This document shows positions 1 through 11,641 of a DNA stretch of 64,000 nucleotides, in pieces. The notes below the pieces were generated by a model. The model searched no databases. It saw only the letters and a program-made list of their open reading frames with translations, and had not been told where the DNA came from. The position numbers were made by a program, and so were the translations under genes. Location of the stretch: contig CAXKVR010000941.1 in assembly GCA_964058845.1 (NCBI GenBank), forward strand, positions 62,001 through 126,000, in the 5' to 3' direction. Position 1 is the first letter of the stretch. Each line of letters opens with the position of its first letter. Source of the stretch: Carex sylvatica. Its lineage: Eukaryota; Streptophyta; Magnoliopsida; Poales; Cyperaceae.

Positions 1-266
1 AAACCATACACATGATTTAAATCTAAAATCATAAATATTAAAAAGCAACTTCAAAATTTTGAAACAAGAGTCAGGTTTACCTTTTCCAGCTCTCATTAAT
101 TCAAACTACATATATAAAAAAAAAAAAAAACAAGAACCAGGCTTTAAACACAACTACTAGAAACAACAAATACCACATAATTCTAGGAACAAACAATGTA
201 CCATGCCACAATAAACATCCACTTTACACACTAAACAAGCATGCAAATTTACGACACAACATGAAT

Positions 267-1752
267 CTAATATATCTTCTCATAAGCTTCTCTCTGCTTC
301 ACGCAGTACTCGAACAAGCTCCCGTCAAAGCAGCGCCTCATCGCCTCCCTCGACAAGTAACCATCCTCATCTCTTGCCAAAATATACAATGCAATCCATT
401 CCAACTTCGCAGCGGCCCTGTCAAATTACTTAAATTCATTTAAAGTTCCACAGATGAACATAGAAATTGTACCTGTATATATGGATTGATTCAAATCTAA
501 CCAGCCAAAGAAGTCGAAAGCTTGTCTATTGCCTTCAGTCATGCTCCATATTTCACCAAAAGAGAGCTTGTCTGGCTCTGTACACGCATATTTGCTGAAG
601 ATGTTCTCGAAATGAACCGGCATGTATCTTATATAAAAGAAGCATGCCATAAAAGCCCTTAAAATTAGTCTTATTTGGTACTCTCATAGAACTATTGCCA
701 TTCATAAAACCTTAACGACATGATTGAAGTTGATTTCATGAGATTTTTTACACAATTACCTTCCTTCAGTATCATAAGATCCAGAGTCACTTCCATGCTT
801 GGCTTTGTGGATGTTGTGTATGTAAATTGGAAACAGAGGATTTGGAAACCAACCCTTAAAAATTAAAAAAGTTAGAACATCAATTAGAACCATGCAATGT
901 GCCATTGGGGTTGATTAATTAAAACACTATGTACAACCAAGCATCACATAAATCTTACCGGCAGGGTCGGATAGCTCAAGGCAACATTGATTACTATCGC
1001 CATCAACAAGGACATTATCACATTGAAGCCAAGCTTACGCGCACCTGACATATATAACATAAATCCGAACAACATAGATCAGAAAAAATTGTGGTCGGTA
1101 AAACAAAAATAACATTTAAAATTGTCACTACTCCGATCAAATTTGTTAAGTTCTTACGAGTTGACAATGGGATTAACTAGTTTCACCTTTTACCGTTATT
1201 TACTATTTCCCTTTCTATTTTTTAAACAAAAAGATGAGCATTATAACCACAACTAGAATGTAATTTTTATTTTGAAAATTTACCGCCATAGGTTTCCCAG
1301 GGATAAACAATGCCATTGTCATCAAGGTCAAAGAAAGCAACATGCTGCTGGAGAACAGAGAGGTGGTAGTGCTTGTGATCTCTACTTCCTTCAGGGTGGT
1401 ACATGTCAGGCGCTGCCAGAGCTCTTGCCAAGTCTACATGCAACCAAAATAATTGCCAATTAATGTCACTTTTCTGAGATAATTTAATCCTTTTAACAGT
1501 GGTTGGTGAGAACATAATTTGTTTAACAAAAGCTTAAATCTTGGCGTTCACATAAAAATGATTTTTTTAAAAACAAAGAAGAAAAATAAAGATATATATA
1601 TATATATCTAGAAAGAGAGAGAACTGACATGGCTTTGATATGTGATCGTCTAGATCGGCTCTGACCGGCCGAGCAGCCGTCACCGGTGCCTGAAGCGCCA
1701 TGATTTTCATGTCATCTCTCGCTCCAGTTTTCGTATTATCATCTCCTTGCAT
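267..1752 (-). CDS. CLO: Caleosin-family protein (lipid-droplet peroxygenase), six exons
   Basis: Exons read on the minus strand: 1752-1629, 1433-1284, 1044-959, 854-760, 627-502, 417-267; all introns are GT-AG and phases agree, giving 243 aa. Caleosins sit in the lipid-droplet or ER membrane, bind calcium through one EF-hand and act as haem peroxygenases on fatty-acid hydroperoxides. Visible: [20 protein letters not shown] (EF-hand with the conserved His, about residues 70-90), a hydrophobic stretch with the proline-knot region ([20 protein letters not shown]), the second conserved His segment [19 protein letters not shown], and a C-terminal [11 protein letters not shown]. The ~40-residue N-terminus before the His/EF-hand region fits the longer (H-type) seed caleosins. 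The start at 1752 is the first Met of the exon that fits family length; MKIMALQAP within it is an alternative. No frame break seen. Family call is established knowledge; expression is inferred from the promoter. Confidence 0.93.
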
Positions 1753-1837
1753 CTTTTTCTTTATCTCTATGTCTCTCTCAATCTCTCTCTTTCTCTTGTT
1801 TTCTCTCTCTTTTGGAAAGAAATTGCAAGTAGCACTG

Positions 1838-1844
1838 ATAAATA
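1838..1844 (-). promoter_or_regulatory. Candidate TATA box of the caleosin gene
   Basis: Reads TATTTAT on the minus strand, about 86 bp before the caleosin ATG. It is followed by a CT/GA-rich leader typical of plant 5' UTRs. No better TATA-like string lies between the ATG and the upstream tandem motif. Confidence 0.5.
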
Positions 1845-1886
1845 GGAGGAGAATTTGAGGAGAGAGATGAGACCAAACAGAGCAAG

Positions 1887-1955
1887 TGTAACGTGGATGT
1901 TTTGCATGAGACACGAATACAAGAGATGAGATGTAACGTGGATGTCTTGCATGAA
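1887..1955 (-). promoter_or_regulatory. Tandem RY plus ACGT module upstream of caleosin
   Basis: Two 24-bp units, 1887-1910 and 1932-1955, differ at two positions and start 45 bp apart. On the minus strand each has CATGCA (RY core, bound by B3 factors of the ABI3/FUS3 class) about 10 bp before CCACGTTA (ACGT core, bZIP type). RY plus ACGT is the usual arrangement of maturation-stage seed promoters. Motifs are seen; binding is inferred. Confidence 0.6.
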
Positions 1956-1987
1956 TGAGGTCTCAATTGGTTTTGGTTTTCAGATGA

Positions 1988-1995
1988 CACGTGGC
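1988..1995. promoter_or_regulatory. G-box/ABRE (CACGTGGC)
   Basis: CACGTGGC is a full G-box-type ABA-response element core, 236 bp upstream of the caleosin ATG and 5 bp from a perfect bZIP palindrome. Caleosin genes are commonly ABA-induced, so it probably drives the caleosin gene. Confidence 0.6.
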
Positions 1996-1999
1996 ATCA

Positions 2000-2013
2000 T
2001 GACTCATGAGTCA
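2000..2013. promoter_or_regulatory. Perfect 14-bp palindrome of two GCN4-type half sites
   Basis: TGACTCATGAGTCA equals its own reverse complement and holds TGACTCA and TGAGTCA, the GCN4 motif recognised by Opaque-2-type bZIPs in storage-protein promoters. It lies next to the CACGTGGC element. Confidence 0.55.
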
Positions 2014-2650
2014 AAAGAACCTAGAGATTCTATCAAGGCGGTCCATGTATATTAATTTGCATATATATATATATATCAAGCGATCTAAATCCGAAAGTAA
2101 TTAAATAATATATAACTAAAACCGCTTTTAGCTAGTATACATGAAATCAAAAGTTTGTTTATTAATTGAAAGTGGTTACCAATTAATAAAATAATTGAAG
2201 TTGAAAGGCAACGGTTAGCTAATTAAGAATGCTCTTATAATTAAGAACAATTCTAATTAATAGTTATATATTAGTGGTACTAACGGTCAAAATATGACTT
2301 GTATTATCTTTCTTTTTCTCTTTAGTACAAGTCATTATTTTAGAAAATGTTATTAATTAGATGAAAAGAGATAGGAACAGAGTCGGATTTTTTGACTATG
2401 AGATCAAACGTAAATAAAGATTAACTATATAAAATTTTTATGATACAAATAGAAGTTAATTTATACTATTTATAATATTTTATTCTAAATTATATAAAAA
2501 ATTATGTATATATACAAATATTTTGAAATAAAATGAAGATCAATTAATCCCACTCTACCTTATTAGCTCCATCCCTAGAAAGATATAGTGAGAAAAGACA
2601 AAATATTAAAGGAGAAACAAAAAGCAAAAATATGGGAACTACACAACATA

Positions 2651-2828
2651 TAGGGGTGTTAATGGCTCTTTTTATTCATTTACCTAATCTGTATTGTATT
2701 CAAAAATATAAGTAAGAGTAAGATTATTTTTCATTAGCTATTTAGCTTATCGGGTACGAGTAAGGCCGGGTTGTAATTTTTTTCTATTATCTTACCTGTT
2801 TTCGCATAAGATATTTTAAAAATAAAAT

Positions 2829-2872
<44 letters not shown>

Positions 2873-3139
2873 TTATGAATATCGCAGATGATACATGTTA
2901 AATAAAGTTTTATATTTTATTAAATTTTCATAATACAAATTAGTTGTATTCATTATAATTATTTTTGTTTTAAAAAATAATTTATCGAAAACACAAATCG
3001 AAATGTCAATGGCACTTTCTTATTCATTTATCCAACCCGTACCGTATTCGAAAAAAGGCAAAAGTAAATATATTTTTCGTTATCATAATGGGTACGGGTA
3101 TAAAAATGTCTCACCCAATCTGTATCGTTGACACCCCTA
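2651..3139. mobile_element. Small element with inverted TAGGGGTGT ends
   Basis: The left end TAGGGGTGTTAA and the right end TTGACACCCCTA are inverted copies 489 bp apart. Inside, the text following each end (TTATTCATTTA, then a CCGTATTCGAAAA-like string, then GGGTACGGGTA-like) recurs as a diverged direct repeat. No clear target duplication and no coding. It is probably a MITE; the superfamily is not assigned. Confidence 0.45.
2833..2870. repeat. (TA)n microsatellite
   Basis: About 19 uninterrupted TA units inside the inverted-end element. Confidence 0.9.
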
Positions 3140-3566
3140 ACAACAGATAACATATTCACTCCATATTACGCGGTATTAATCTAATTTATTATAAATTAAT
3201 TTAAATACTTTTTGTACTAATTTAAATGGTTACTTAGATTTATAGATGAAACAAAAATAGAAACCGGGAGCGCTCTGTGGATAGCTAAATATGAAGTTAC
3301 AGGGTGATAATAGCATCAGATTTAGGTTTGTCAAGTATGCTGGAAATGTGCATTAGAGAGTATATATATACCCTCACTTCAAATTGCTTGTAAACCTAAT
3401 ATTTTAGGTTTCTGAGGATTTTTTACCAAATAGCATACACATTCAGTTTATTAGACAATTGACATGTGATTATTATAAATAATGGTGTGAATTAATAAAT
3501 CAGTTCAGGGGTTTCCAACTTAATAATACTAATGACCAAATAAATTGGAGTTGGATAATCAGTTCA

Positions 3567-3755
3567 AGACCTCCTAAAGCACCAATGCGTACTAGAATTA
3601 TAAGGCGTATCGAAAACACATGGAGAGGTAGAGGTTAGCCACGATTAACATGGGACGAAGTAGTAAAAAGATACTTAAAGGAGTGGAATGTATCGAAGGA
3701 GTGGACTTCGGACAAGAGCGCGTAGAAACTAGCGATCCACGTACCAGAACCATGA
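3567..3755 (+). pseudogene. RTE-type LINE 3' end remnant
   Basis: Translating from 3567 gives RPPKAPMRTRIIRR..., then PRLTWDEVVKRYLKEWNVSK and a final IHVPEP followed by a stop. This is the conserved C-terminus of plant RTE-clade LINE polyproteins (RPP.AP ... GRGRP..TW.EVV..DL ... W...IH..DP). Two in-frame stops (after the GRGRG-like run, and TAG in place of the Trp codon before KLAIHV) mark it as dead. Everything upstream of this terminal part is missing, typical of 5' truncation. It abuts the 3' end of the minus-strand L1. Confidence 0.7.
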
Positions 3756-4079
3756 CCTAGTAGTTAGAGATTATTTAGGAGTAGTAGTATATGTCTTACG
3801 TCATAGGATTAGGAACACTACAACAGAACTATCATTCTTAGAATGACATGTCCAATAGACAATCAATGACACAGTAAGTAAAATGAGAGTTCGAGCTATT
3901 TTAGGTTGTGCATTTTGAGAACAAATCTCATTGCGGTGTTTCCAAATAGTCCAACACGTAGTACAAAAAACTATCAAAAAGGCTATTCTTTGTACAAGGG
4001 GTAGTGTTTTAGCAAAATTGAGTATATCTCTCATCGATCTCCAAGATTGGAAAACTTGTTGATTTTTACCCATCCAAAA

Positions 4080-4325
4080 TCATATTTGTTTTGTCATTGT
4101 ACAATGTATGAATAAATGATTGACTGATTCCTCTCTGTCACATAACACACATTTGAGTGAACATGTCCAACCTTTCTTACTCAATTTTTTCTTGGAAAGT
4201 ATTTTATTTTTGAAAGCAAGCCAAATGAAAATTCTGATTTTTGGGGGAATAGGAAGGGACCAAATAAGCAAAAGGTTATCTACAGCAATCTTTCCAAAAT
4301 TAAGAAAGTTGTATAAAAATTTCAC
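4080..4325 (-). pseudogene. L1 zf-RVT (reverse transcriptase zinc-binding) fragment
   Basis: PPKIRIFIWLAFKNKILSKK followed by CSLKCVLCDREESVNHLFIHC matches the zf-RVT domain at the C-terminus of plant L1 ORF2, with C..C...H....C ligands visible. Confidence 0.85.
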
Positions 4326-5029
4326 AGAAAAGGTCCCTGTTGACTCCCATCTCCAAGAAAGTTTGTCAGTAAAATGAGTAAAAGAAATATAACTGAGGAT
4401 GCTGAGGATGTGATTCCATTCCTGAAGGAGTATTCCTGTAAGGATTCTACTAAAAAATACATTTTGCCCCTGTGAATTAACTACATCAGCAATAGTTATA
4501 TTTTTAGAGAAACCAATTTCATAAAGTTGAGGATAGCTAGATGCTAATGGACATGAGTTTATTCAAATGTCCTCCCAAAACCTAACTTGAGAATTGTATC
4601 CAGGGACATATTGTACACTACATTGACTAAGATTATCTAAGGCAAGAATGTCAAACCAAAATGAAGATATAGCAGTGGAAGAGTTATAACTAGAGTATAG
4701 GTAGGTTATCAAAGTTTTCCAATTGAAGTGATAGTTGTGGGTCTTTATACTTAATCCACCACTTGACTAATAATGAGATGTTCATATCTCGTAAGTCTAA
4801 GATGCATAACCTGCCAAATTCTTTTGCTATACATACTGCCGGCCAATTCAATAAGGAATATTTCTTTTTTTTGTCAATACCTTACCATAAAAAAACAGCG
4901 TCTAATTTTATCTATATCTGAAATCACAGTTTCTGGTACTTTATAAAGGGAAAATGCATATAAAGGTATGGTTGATAAAACAGAATTAATGAGAGTATGT
5001 CTACCTCCTAAAGATAGAAGTTGGCCTTT

Positions 5030-5374
5030 TCAATTGTTTAATTTCTTTTCAATTTTGGTTATCAAGAATCTCCAATCAGCTACATAAAGTTTTTTATCGT
5101 GCAAAGGTAAACCTAAATATTTCATGGAAAAATGTCCAATTTTGCATCTAAAAGTGTTGGCTAAACTAGTGTCAGGTTCCTCTCCAATAAAATACATTTT
5201 GGTTTTATCTAAATTAAGTTTGATTCCTGAGATTGCTTCAAATGCTTGCATGGCCCACCATGCTGCCTCAACTGCCTCATGTGATGCTTCTAAAAATAAT
5301 ATCGTATCGTCTGCATAATGGCAGTTTGTAATACTCTGATTATCAAAATACTTAGGACCTAAACCTCTAATCAC
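5030..5374 (-). pseudogene. L1 reverse transcriptase catalytic fragment
   Basis: Contains YADDT, the non-LTR reverse transcriptase active-site box, followed by the primer-grip-like GIKLNLDKTK and KYLGLPL, which are characteristic of plant L1 ORF2. It is open over 114 codons but cut off from the upstream palm segment (5422-5826) by stops and frame changes, so no functional enzyme is possible. Confidence 0.85.
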
Positions 5375-6737
5375 ATTTGCAGTTTTACCTTTATGAAAAA
5401 TTCTACTTAAAACATAAGTAACTAATATAAAAAGAAATGGGAAAATGGGGTCCCCTTGTCGAACCTTTTTTTTTTACAGAAGAAGTATGGAGTTAATTCT
5501 CCATTTATATTAATGCATGATTGAGAGCTTACAAGCCAACTATGAATCCATTTGATCCACTTGATATCAAAACCTCTACTATGCATAACTTCTAACATAT
5601 ATGTCCAATGAATTGTATCATATGCTTTGGCAAAATCTATTTTGATCACTACTCCTGATTTTTGATGGTGTTTGCAAAAGTGTATAAGTTCTTGACAAAG
5701 TGCAACATTGTTTAAGATATATCTATTATGTAAAGATGCATATTGGCTAGGATCAATAATTATGTTCATGGTATGACCTAGTCTATGAGTAAGGATTTTA
5801 GAAATCAACTTGAAACTGCAGTTCACTAAACTAATAGGTCAATACTTAACTATGGTATTAGCATTTTTTTTTCTTTAGGGATCAAATAAATAATGGACTT
5901 ATTAATTTTCTCTAACCTTAGTGTGTGATGATGAAAATAAGTACACAATTGTAACAGATCTTCCTTAACTAACTCCCAAAAAAAATTGATAAAATTTGAA
6001 AGGGAACCCATTTGGACCCGGTGCCCCATTAGGTTCACGCTCAAAAAGACTTGTTCTAATTTTCTCAAGTGTAAAAGGTTGCAATAAAATGTCATTTTCA
6101 TGATGAGAGATTTTCTCTTCTTCTGATCAGAAATGAGGTTCAAGTGTGCCATATTTAATTCCTTCAATTCCTAGAATAGATTTATAGTAGTCAAAGATAT
6201 GGGATTTAATGTATTCTAAGGATTGGGATGGTTGGTCATCAATATTCAAAGAGATAATTTTATTTTTTCTCTTCCTATGGTTAGCAATTGTATGAAAAAA
6301 ATCTAGTGTTCTGATCCCCTTTCTCTAACCATTGTTGTTTAGATCTATTCTTCCAGTAAATCTCATCTTCTAAATACAAAGCTCCTAGTTTATTCTTAAG
6401 ACATATCCATTCATCTTTTTCTAAACTAGTCAAATCTCTAGTTTCAGTTAAGATATCTAATTCCTTAAGTCTTGCCAACAAGATATTTTTATCTCTTTAC
6501 TTTTGACCATAGTGGATCTTAGCCCATCCTTTAATTTTCCTTCTAAGCATACATAATTTTTGGTGCCAACCCTAGGCATAATCATTTGATGTAATGGGAG
6601 ATTCAATTCACCATTTATGTATAAGTCTAACAAACTCTTCATTTTCTAACCAAAGTGGATCATAAGTCAAATGTTATCCTTAATGTTGGAATGAGTATTA
6701 AGCTGAAGTAACAGTGGACCACTACTAGAATCTGGAT

Positions 6738-7135
6738 TTTTTGCATGGGTAAAAATATTTGTTTCATGGGTAAGTAGTGTCCATGCAACAAATATTGACA
6801 TTTCTGACACAGTGAAACTTGTTGCATGAGCAGTCCCATGTAACAAGTTTGATGATTACCCATGCAACTGCCTCTTATTTACCCATGCAACAAATATTTG
6901 ATGACCCGTGACTTGCCAGCAAGGATAGGAAATATATTTTAATGAATGTCCATGTAATAACTCATCTCATACCCATACAACAAGTCTCCCGAATTTAGAC
7001 TAAACAGTTTCATGAGTAACTCATGCAACAATTATTTGAGAACTATTTGTTACATGAGTTACCCATGCAACAAGTTTTGATAATTTTTTAGAACCATTTG
7101 TTGCATGGGACTACCCATGCAACAAGTATTAAATT
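6738..7135. repeat. Subterminal CCATGCAAC repeat cluster, left end of CACTA 1
   Basis: At least eight copies of CCATGCAACAA-like units in both orientations within 400 bp of the left end. Such subterminal repeats are transposase-binding arrays in CACTA elements. Confidence 0.8.
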
Positions 7136-8303
7136 TCTGGACAGTGACTTTTATGTTTATAGATATCTTCCTTCAAATTGAATATATTCTTGTAAATTAC
7201 AACAAGGGATACATTACATCAGTATATTAATTTGTTCACATCCTACTTAATATTGTTCAAATTTAGAAGAAAATCTAATCTCTCCTTTCAAATTGAATAT
7301 ATTTTGTAAATCATAGCAAAAAGAATTATAGCAGTATATTACAAAATAAAAGAGATACACAAATAATTCGGAAACTTAAATTATAGAATCTTGAAATTTT
7401 GGTCTTGAGAATAAACATTAGAAAGTTATTGAGAGGACGAGCGAGCGATGAGCACAACCTTCATTAATTGCCTTCGCTCCTTCATTATTTGAGAACTATT
7501 AATTGCATGGGACTACTCATGCAATAAATATTGAATTCCTGGACATTGCCTTTTCTGTATATATTTGATATCTTCCTTCTAATTGAATATATTTTTGTAA
7601 ATCACATCAATAAACATTACAACAATATATTAATATTGTTCACATCCTACTTAATATTGTTTAAATTTAGGAAGGAAATTGATCTCTCCCTTTAAATTGA
7701 AAATATCTTTTATAAATCACAGCAATAAAAATTAAAACAGTATATTAAAAAGTAAATGAGATACACAAATAATTCAAAAACTTAAATTAATAAATCTTTA
7801 TATTTTGGTTTAAGAATAAACATTAGAAAGTAATTGAGATACATAATAATTCACCAAATTACAAGACAACACATTACACAAGATTAACCAATTAATAGTT
7901 TAGGGTAAACCAACCATTCAGTATAGAGTTCCTACAAATTGAATTTGCAATCCTTACAAAATATATATGACAGTTGCTATATAAAGATCATTAGCACATG
8001 TCTATGTATGGATAAAATTTCATAATTGAATTGGTATATCATGTAGACCCTGTGTGCTGCTGCAACAGCACTCTCATACATGTAAATTTGATCTCAATGG
8101 TAATTGTTTATACAATGTTAATTTATCAAGGCCTATGAAAATATGGTTCTTGCCACTATATACAATAAGCTAAAGGGTTTAAAGTCAACATTATATAATC
8201 CCAAAAAATAATGGAAGAATACTCTATTCTAATAAAAAACTAGTACCGACCTAAACAAATGGTAATATAGTATAAATAAATAAAAATGTATAGTTTACCT
8301 TAC

Positions 8304-8482
8304 CTTCCAATTGCCAACTTAATTTGTGCATCAACAACACATAAGTATGCCTCAGGCAACATGCCAAAAAATTTGAATGAACTTGGTACCTTTGACTCAT
8401 GCGCAGCAGCTCTCCTGATTGTTTCCTTGGCTTGATCAACTTTACCCAGCCTAAGAAGCATCTCAGTCTTAAATACCAAGAT
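8304..8482 (-). pseudogene. Captured exon of a TTL-type (TPR-thioredoxin-like) gene
   Basis: An open 179-bp exon with acceptor TTTTAG before 8482 and donor GTAAGG after 8304 encodes KTEMLLRLGKVDQAKETIRR then FKFFGMLPEAYLCVVDAQIK and LAIGR. Plant TTL proteins carry a TPR block of the form EALLRL...EEA...KFFG...AYL.VV.AQ..MA.GR, which this follows closely. Only this exon is visible; neighbouring TTL exons are not. It lies inside the CACTA element, on the same strand as the RPB1 fragment but unrelated to it. Splice sites look intact, so it could be spliced into a chimeric transcript if the element is transcribed. The TTL assignment is from memory of the family and is moderately sure. Confidence 0.65.
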
Positions 8483-9188
8483 CTAAAATTAAGGATGTCA
8501 ATCAGTGAAATTCTAAATTAAGGGATGTAATTTCTGACTTGGGAGGACCCTTCACTGCCTTGGAAATACAAACCCACATGGAAACCACATGGTTATAACA
8601 ATGAATTATTTCTCAAATCTAAAGTAATTAAATTCAAACACAAAAAATAACAACAGTTTTGTATTTCAACCCGATCCAGATCACTATCGAAGAGTGGTAC
8701 AGGTAAAAGTTCTAAAGTCAACGATCTCATCTTAAGATGACAACGGTTTTGTCTATTTGTCAAATCTGCTTTTTAAAATAAACGAATGAGGTTAGTTCCC
8801 AAATGAAAAAGAAAGAATAATGAAAATAAGATAATTGTTCATACTGCAAATAACCATATGTACTTTTTCATACTTGTTCGAACTACATTTCTTGTATGTG
8901 CAAGTAACACCCAACAATTGTCGACATATTTGTAAACAAAAACTAAAGAAATTGCAATATTAATAATTTAGTCCCTAGGACCTAGCTCCAATTAGGTCCT
9001 CATTTACTAAAGACATGAAACTAAAAGTTGAAGCCTTGATGACTGTAGGGTTGTAGGACCTAGAATGAGATGCAAACAAATACAAATTAAATTGCAAGTT
9101 TTGCTAGTTTCACCACATTTTATTCTGATTACTATTTTAATGTTTATCTCCAGTTCAATTATTTGGGATATCTAGACAATAATTTTAC

Positions 9189-9348
9189 CTCACTCCTAGC
9201 AGAGGTGTCCATCATAACAGTAGGCCTAACAAGGGGATGAGGGATAGAGAGCACTTGAAGTATCATCCAATCCGGCCGGGCATATTTTGGATTTTAGACC
9301 CAATAAGAGGCAATCTTCGTCGCTTATGTGCTTCAGTACATTCAGAAC
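9189..9348 (-). pseudogene. RPB1: Captured exon of RNA polymerase II largest subunit
   Basis: Acceptor CAG precedes 9348 and donor GTAAAA follows 9189. The exon reads VLNVLKHISDEDCLLLGL, then after one extra A (in a CTAAAATCC run) frame-shifts into NPKYARPDWMILQVLSIP and VRPTVMMDTSARSE. This is the conserved clamp/core region of RPB1 (family form: ISDEDC.LLG..PKYARPDWMILQVLP.PPP.VRPSVMMD). RPB1 is the catalytic subunit of RNA polymerase II; this 160-bp piece cannot work. The one-base insertion, PPP to HPL changes and isolation inside a CACTA element show it is a transduplicated relic. The exon boundaries are preserved, so capture was from genomic DNA, not cDNA. Confidence 0.92.
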
Positions 9349-9797
9349 CTGTTTTAACAAAAGAATTAGATGCATAGTTGGTTATTACTTCTCTTTGGAA
9401 ATACAATTTGTTTATTAATCAGTCAAATCTTTGTAGAATTTTAACATACATCATTACAATTTTTAAAGATAAGTATGTAATTATTAATTTTAGAGGGATA
9501 AATACGTAATATTGAAACTTTTGAGGAATATACATGAAATTCACCCTTTCTTTGTCACTTCCTTCCTTAGCCTCCCTGTCTCCCTCCCACAATTTCACCC
9601 AAATTTCTCAAAAATTCGCTTGAGTTGGCTTTTCCCCGTCTCTTTTTCCCTCCCCTTTTATGGTGAAATTTCACCAAATTGGCTTTTTCCCGCCTCTCTT
9701 TCCCTCCCCCATAGAAGTAGCTAGGAAATTTCTTTAGCGAAACAACCCTCACCTTACCTCAAGCCTGAGCGGACTTTAATTTTGTTGGTTAGTCATT

Positions 9798-11641
9798 AAC
9801 GAAACCATAGACTCAATTACCGAAGATGCTTCAATTTATGGCGATGATGCGTCAGTTTTCGGCGACACCTCTCCTTCCGACCACAACTCTTCTCCCAGTT
9901 GTGGCAGTGCCGCAAGAGGAGAAGATGCTTCTCTCCATGGCTGAATTGGAGCTCGAAGAGAAGCTCAACGACATCAAGAAGGCAAATAGTAACCTAGTCA
10001 TCATAGGGAAGGCTGGTATGGATTCCTACAAGGAGGACATGGACGCCGACGGTGAGGATGAAGAGGGAGAACACGTCGATGAATCTGATGCCGAGGATTT
10101 TGAGCAAGAGACTGGGTGATCTTTTGTAACCTTTTATTGTTTTTCTTTCGCTTTTCTATGAATCAGATTAGGGTATTATGGTAAAAAATTGCAAGAGTTT
10201 TAGGTTTTTAGCTTTCTGTCTGTTATCTTTGACAAGGTTGCTTTACTAATTGATGCAAGGAACATGATATATTAGTTGAAGCTTACAATACTGTTATAGG
10301 GAACCACTAATTTTTCATTTTCTCTTTTGCTTGGAACTGATAATATCTGGTATATACTGATACCATATTGGTACAATTCATGGCTCATAATCAGTCTTGA
10401 AAAATGAATGGATTTTTCAACAATATATGCTTTAGTCCAGTGCATGCTTCTTTTTTAACTAACTTTTCTCATTTAATAGTTCATACTACAATCCCGACCA
10501 TGTAAAATATTTAAGCTACTTGTGGGGACATTTAATCCACACCATTGTTTACATGATTTACCTTGTGAAAAATTTGATAACTTTTGTTTCGTTGAACAAA
10601 ATAAAGGAGAGTGAAACTGTTGCTACATCAGATGCAGACCTTGTACCTGTTTTGAACGCGTGGTATTCTGCTGGTTTCCACATTGGGAGGTAAATATCAG
10701 AACTTTACTTTTCTTTTGGAATATGGAATTTAAGTCAACTACTACAGTATTTTGCTCGGCATAAAGGTTGAAATCTACGGATTGGTGTACCGTTCTGCAT
10801 TAAAACATGCAATACTAGCATGAATTGGTTGGTATTGACTATTGACTGATATTGTAAACAGGGGTTAAGCTAGAAACTTTTTTTAAATTCTTTTTTTTGG
10901 TGGGGTGTGTGTGTTTTTTTTTTTTTTTTTTTTTTTTTTTTTGGGGGGGGGGGTTGTTAAGCATACAGGCACATTACAATAAGAATAATATGATGGATAT
11001 TAAAAAATATATATATATGCTGATGTTAATGAGACTTTACCTGTGTTTGATTGTAACAAATTTTGACAAAAATATAAATGATATTACTCTCCCAAGTCCA
11101 AACCTCCACTCAGATTTAAAATTCCTTGATTTAGCATGAGAACTTTTTGTGCCTATCGATGGCAGGAATTTCACCTGTCCAGTAATATATATAGGTAAAA
11201 GCTGCGATGAAAAGTTACAGTACGTAATACTAAATTTAGGTTACCTTGAATCATTATGTCTCAAAATGAATGACAATTTCATTTGTTTACATTTTCATTA
11301 ATAATCTGAAGTTGACTGTTCAAGTACTTATTGGAGAAGTCACAGCAAAACAACTCCTGATATGCAAATTGAGATCAATTTTGAAATCTTAAATTTTTTC
11401 AAACTTTTGAAAAAGTTATTTTTGGTATGGTAAGCTTGTTTTTAGGTGACATAACCCATGTTTTTAGGTGAACAATTGAAAGAAATTGTCACTTTTAGAA
11501 CATATGGCATCTATCTAATAGCATGGACCAGCTTTCTAATATACTTGTTTATTTCTATTTTTTATTTTTTAGTGTACTGAAGAAATTTGCTGAGAAAGGA
11601 TGCTGGCACCTAGCGGAGATGCGTGCTCAACAGGATGGTAA
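9798..11641 (+). pseudogene. Captured acidic-protein gene fragment, possibly SMN-like (YG-box)
   Basis: Three plus-strand pieces. 9801-10119 encodes an acidic segment (AELELEEKLNDIKKANSNLV, DMDADGEDEEGEHVDESDAE), with an upstream part in another frame (SITEDASIYGDDASVFGD), so at least one frameshift exists. 10607-10690 is exon-like (acceptor AAAG, donor GTAAAT): SDADLVPVLNAWYSAGFHIG. 11573-11637 is exon-like (TTTTTAG acceptor, GTAAGC donor): VLKKFAEKGCWHLAEMRAQQ. The second resembles the YG-box of SMN proteins (L..ML..WY.SGYHTG), which suggests a plant SMN-like source, but this is tentative, and the last two pieces join with a doubtful codon. CT-rich leader-like DNA (9540-9720) precedes it, so promoter and 5' UTR may have been captured too. 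Confidence 0.45.
10909..10954 (+). repeat. Poly-T run followed by poly-G
   Basis: About 29 T then 10 G inside CACTA 1. Such runs are prone to length error, so local base counts are unreliable. Confidence 0.8.

Larger units (their letters stand above)
2014..3566. other. AT-rich intergenic DNA
   Basis: No supportable gene. It holds a (TA)n microsatellite at 2833-2870, an inverted-end element at 2651-3139 and otherwise AT-rich unique-looking sequence. Confidence 0.6.
3801..6719 (-). mobile_element. L1-type LINE, 3' half (reverse transcriptase and zinc-binding end), decayed
   Basis: Minus-strand fragments follow the order of a plant L1 ORF2 after its endonuclease. 6719-6160 has DPLWLENEEFVRLI-like and coiled linker text; 5826-5422 has the RT palm start (LISKILTHRLGHTMNIII, VVIKIDFAKAYDTIHW); 5374-5030 has the catalytic CHYADDTILF and GIKLNLDKTKMYF; 4325-4080 is the zf-RVT domain (PPKIRIFIWLAFKNKILS, CVLCDREESVNHLFIHC); 4073-3801 is the tail (TCWTIWKHRNEI). 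Several frameshifts and stops separate them. The 5' half continues at 13776-16931 on the same strand; a CACTA transposon lies between. No poly(A) is seen at the 3' end, so the tail seems lost where the RTE remnant begins. Confidence 0.88.

Noticed and set aside
1767..1990. Overlapping open frames upstream of the caleosin ATG with repeated peptide text
   Set aside because: They read through the promoter; the repeat is the tandem RY/ACGT motif, not coding.
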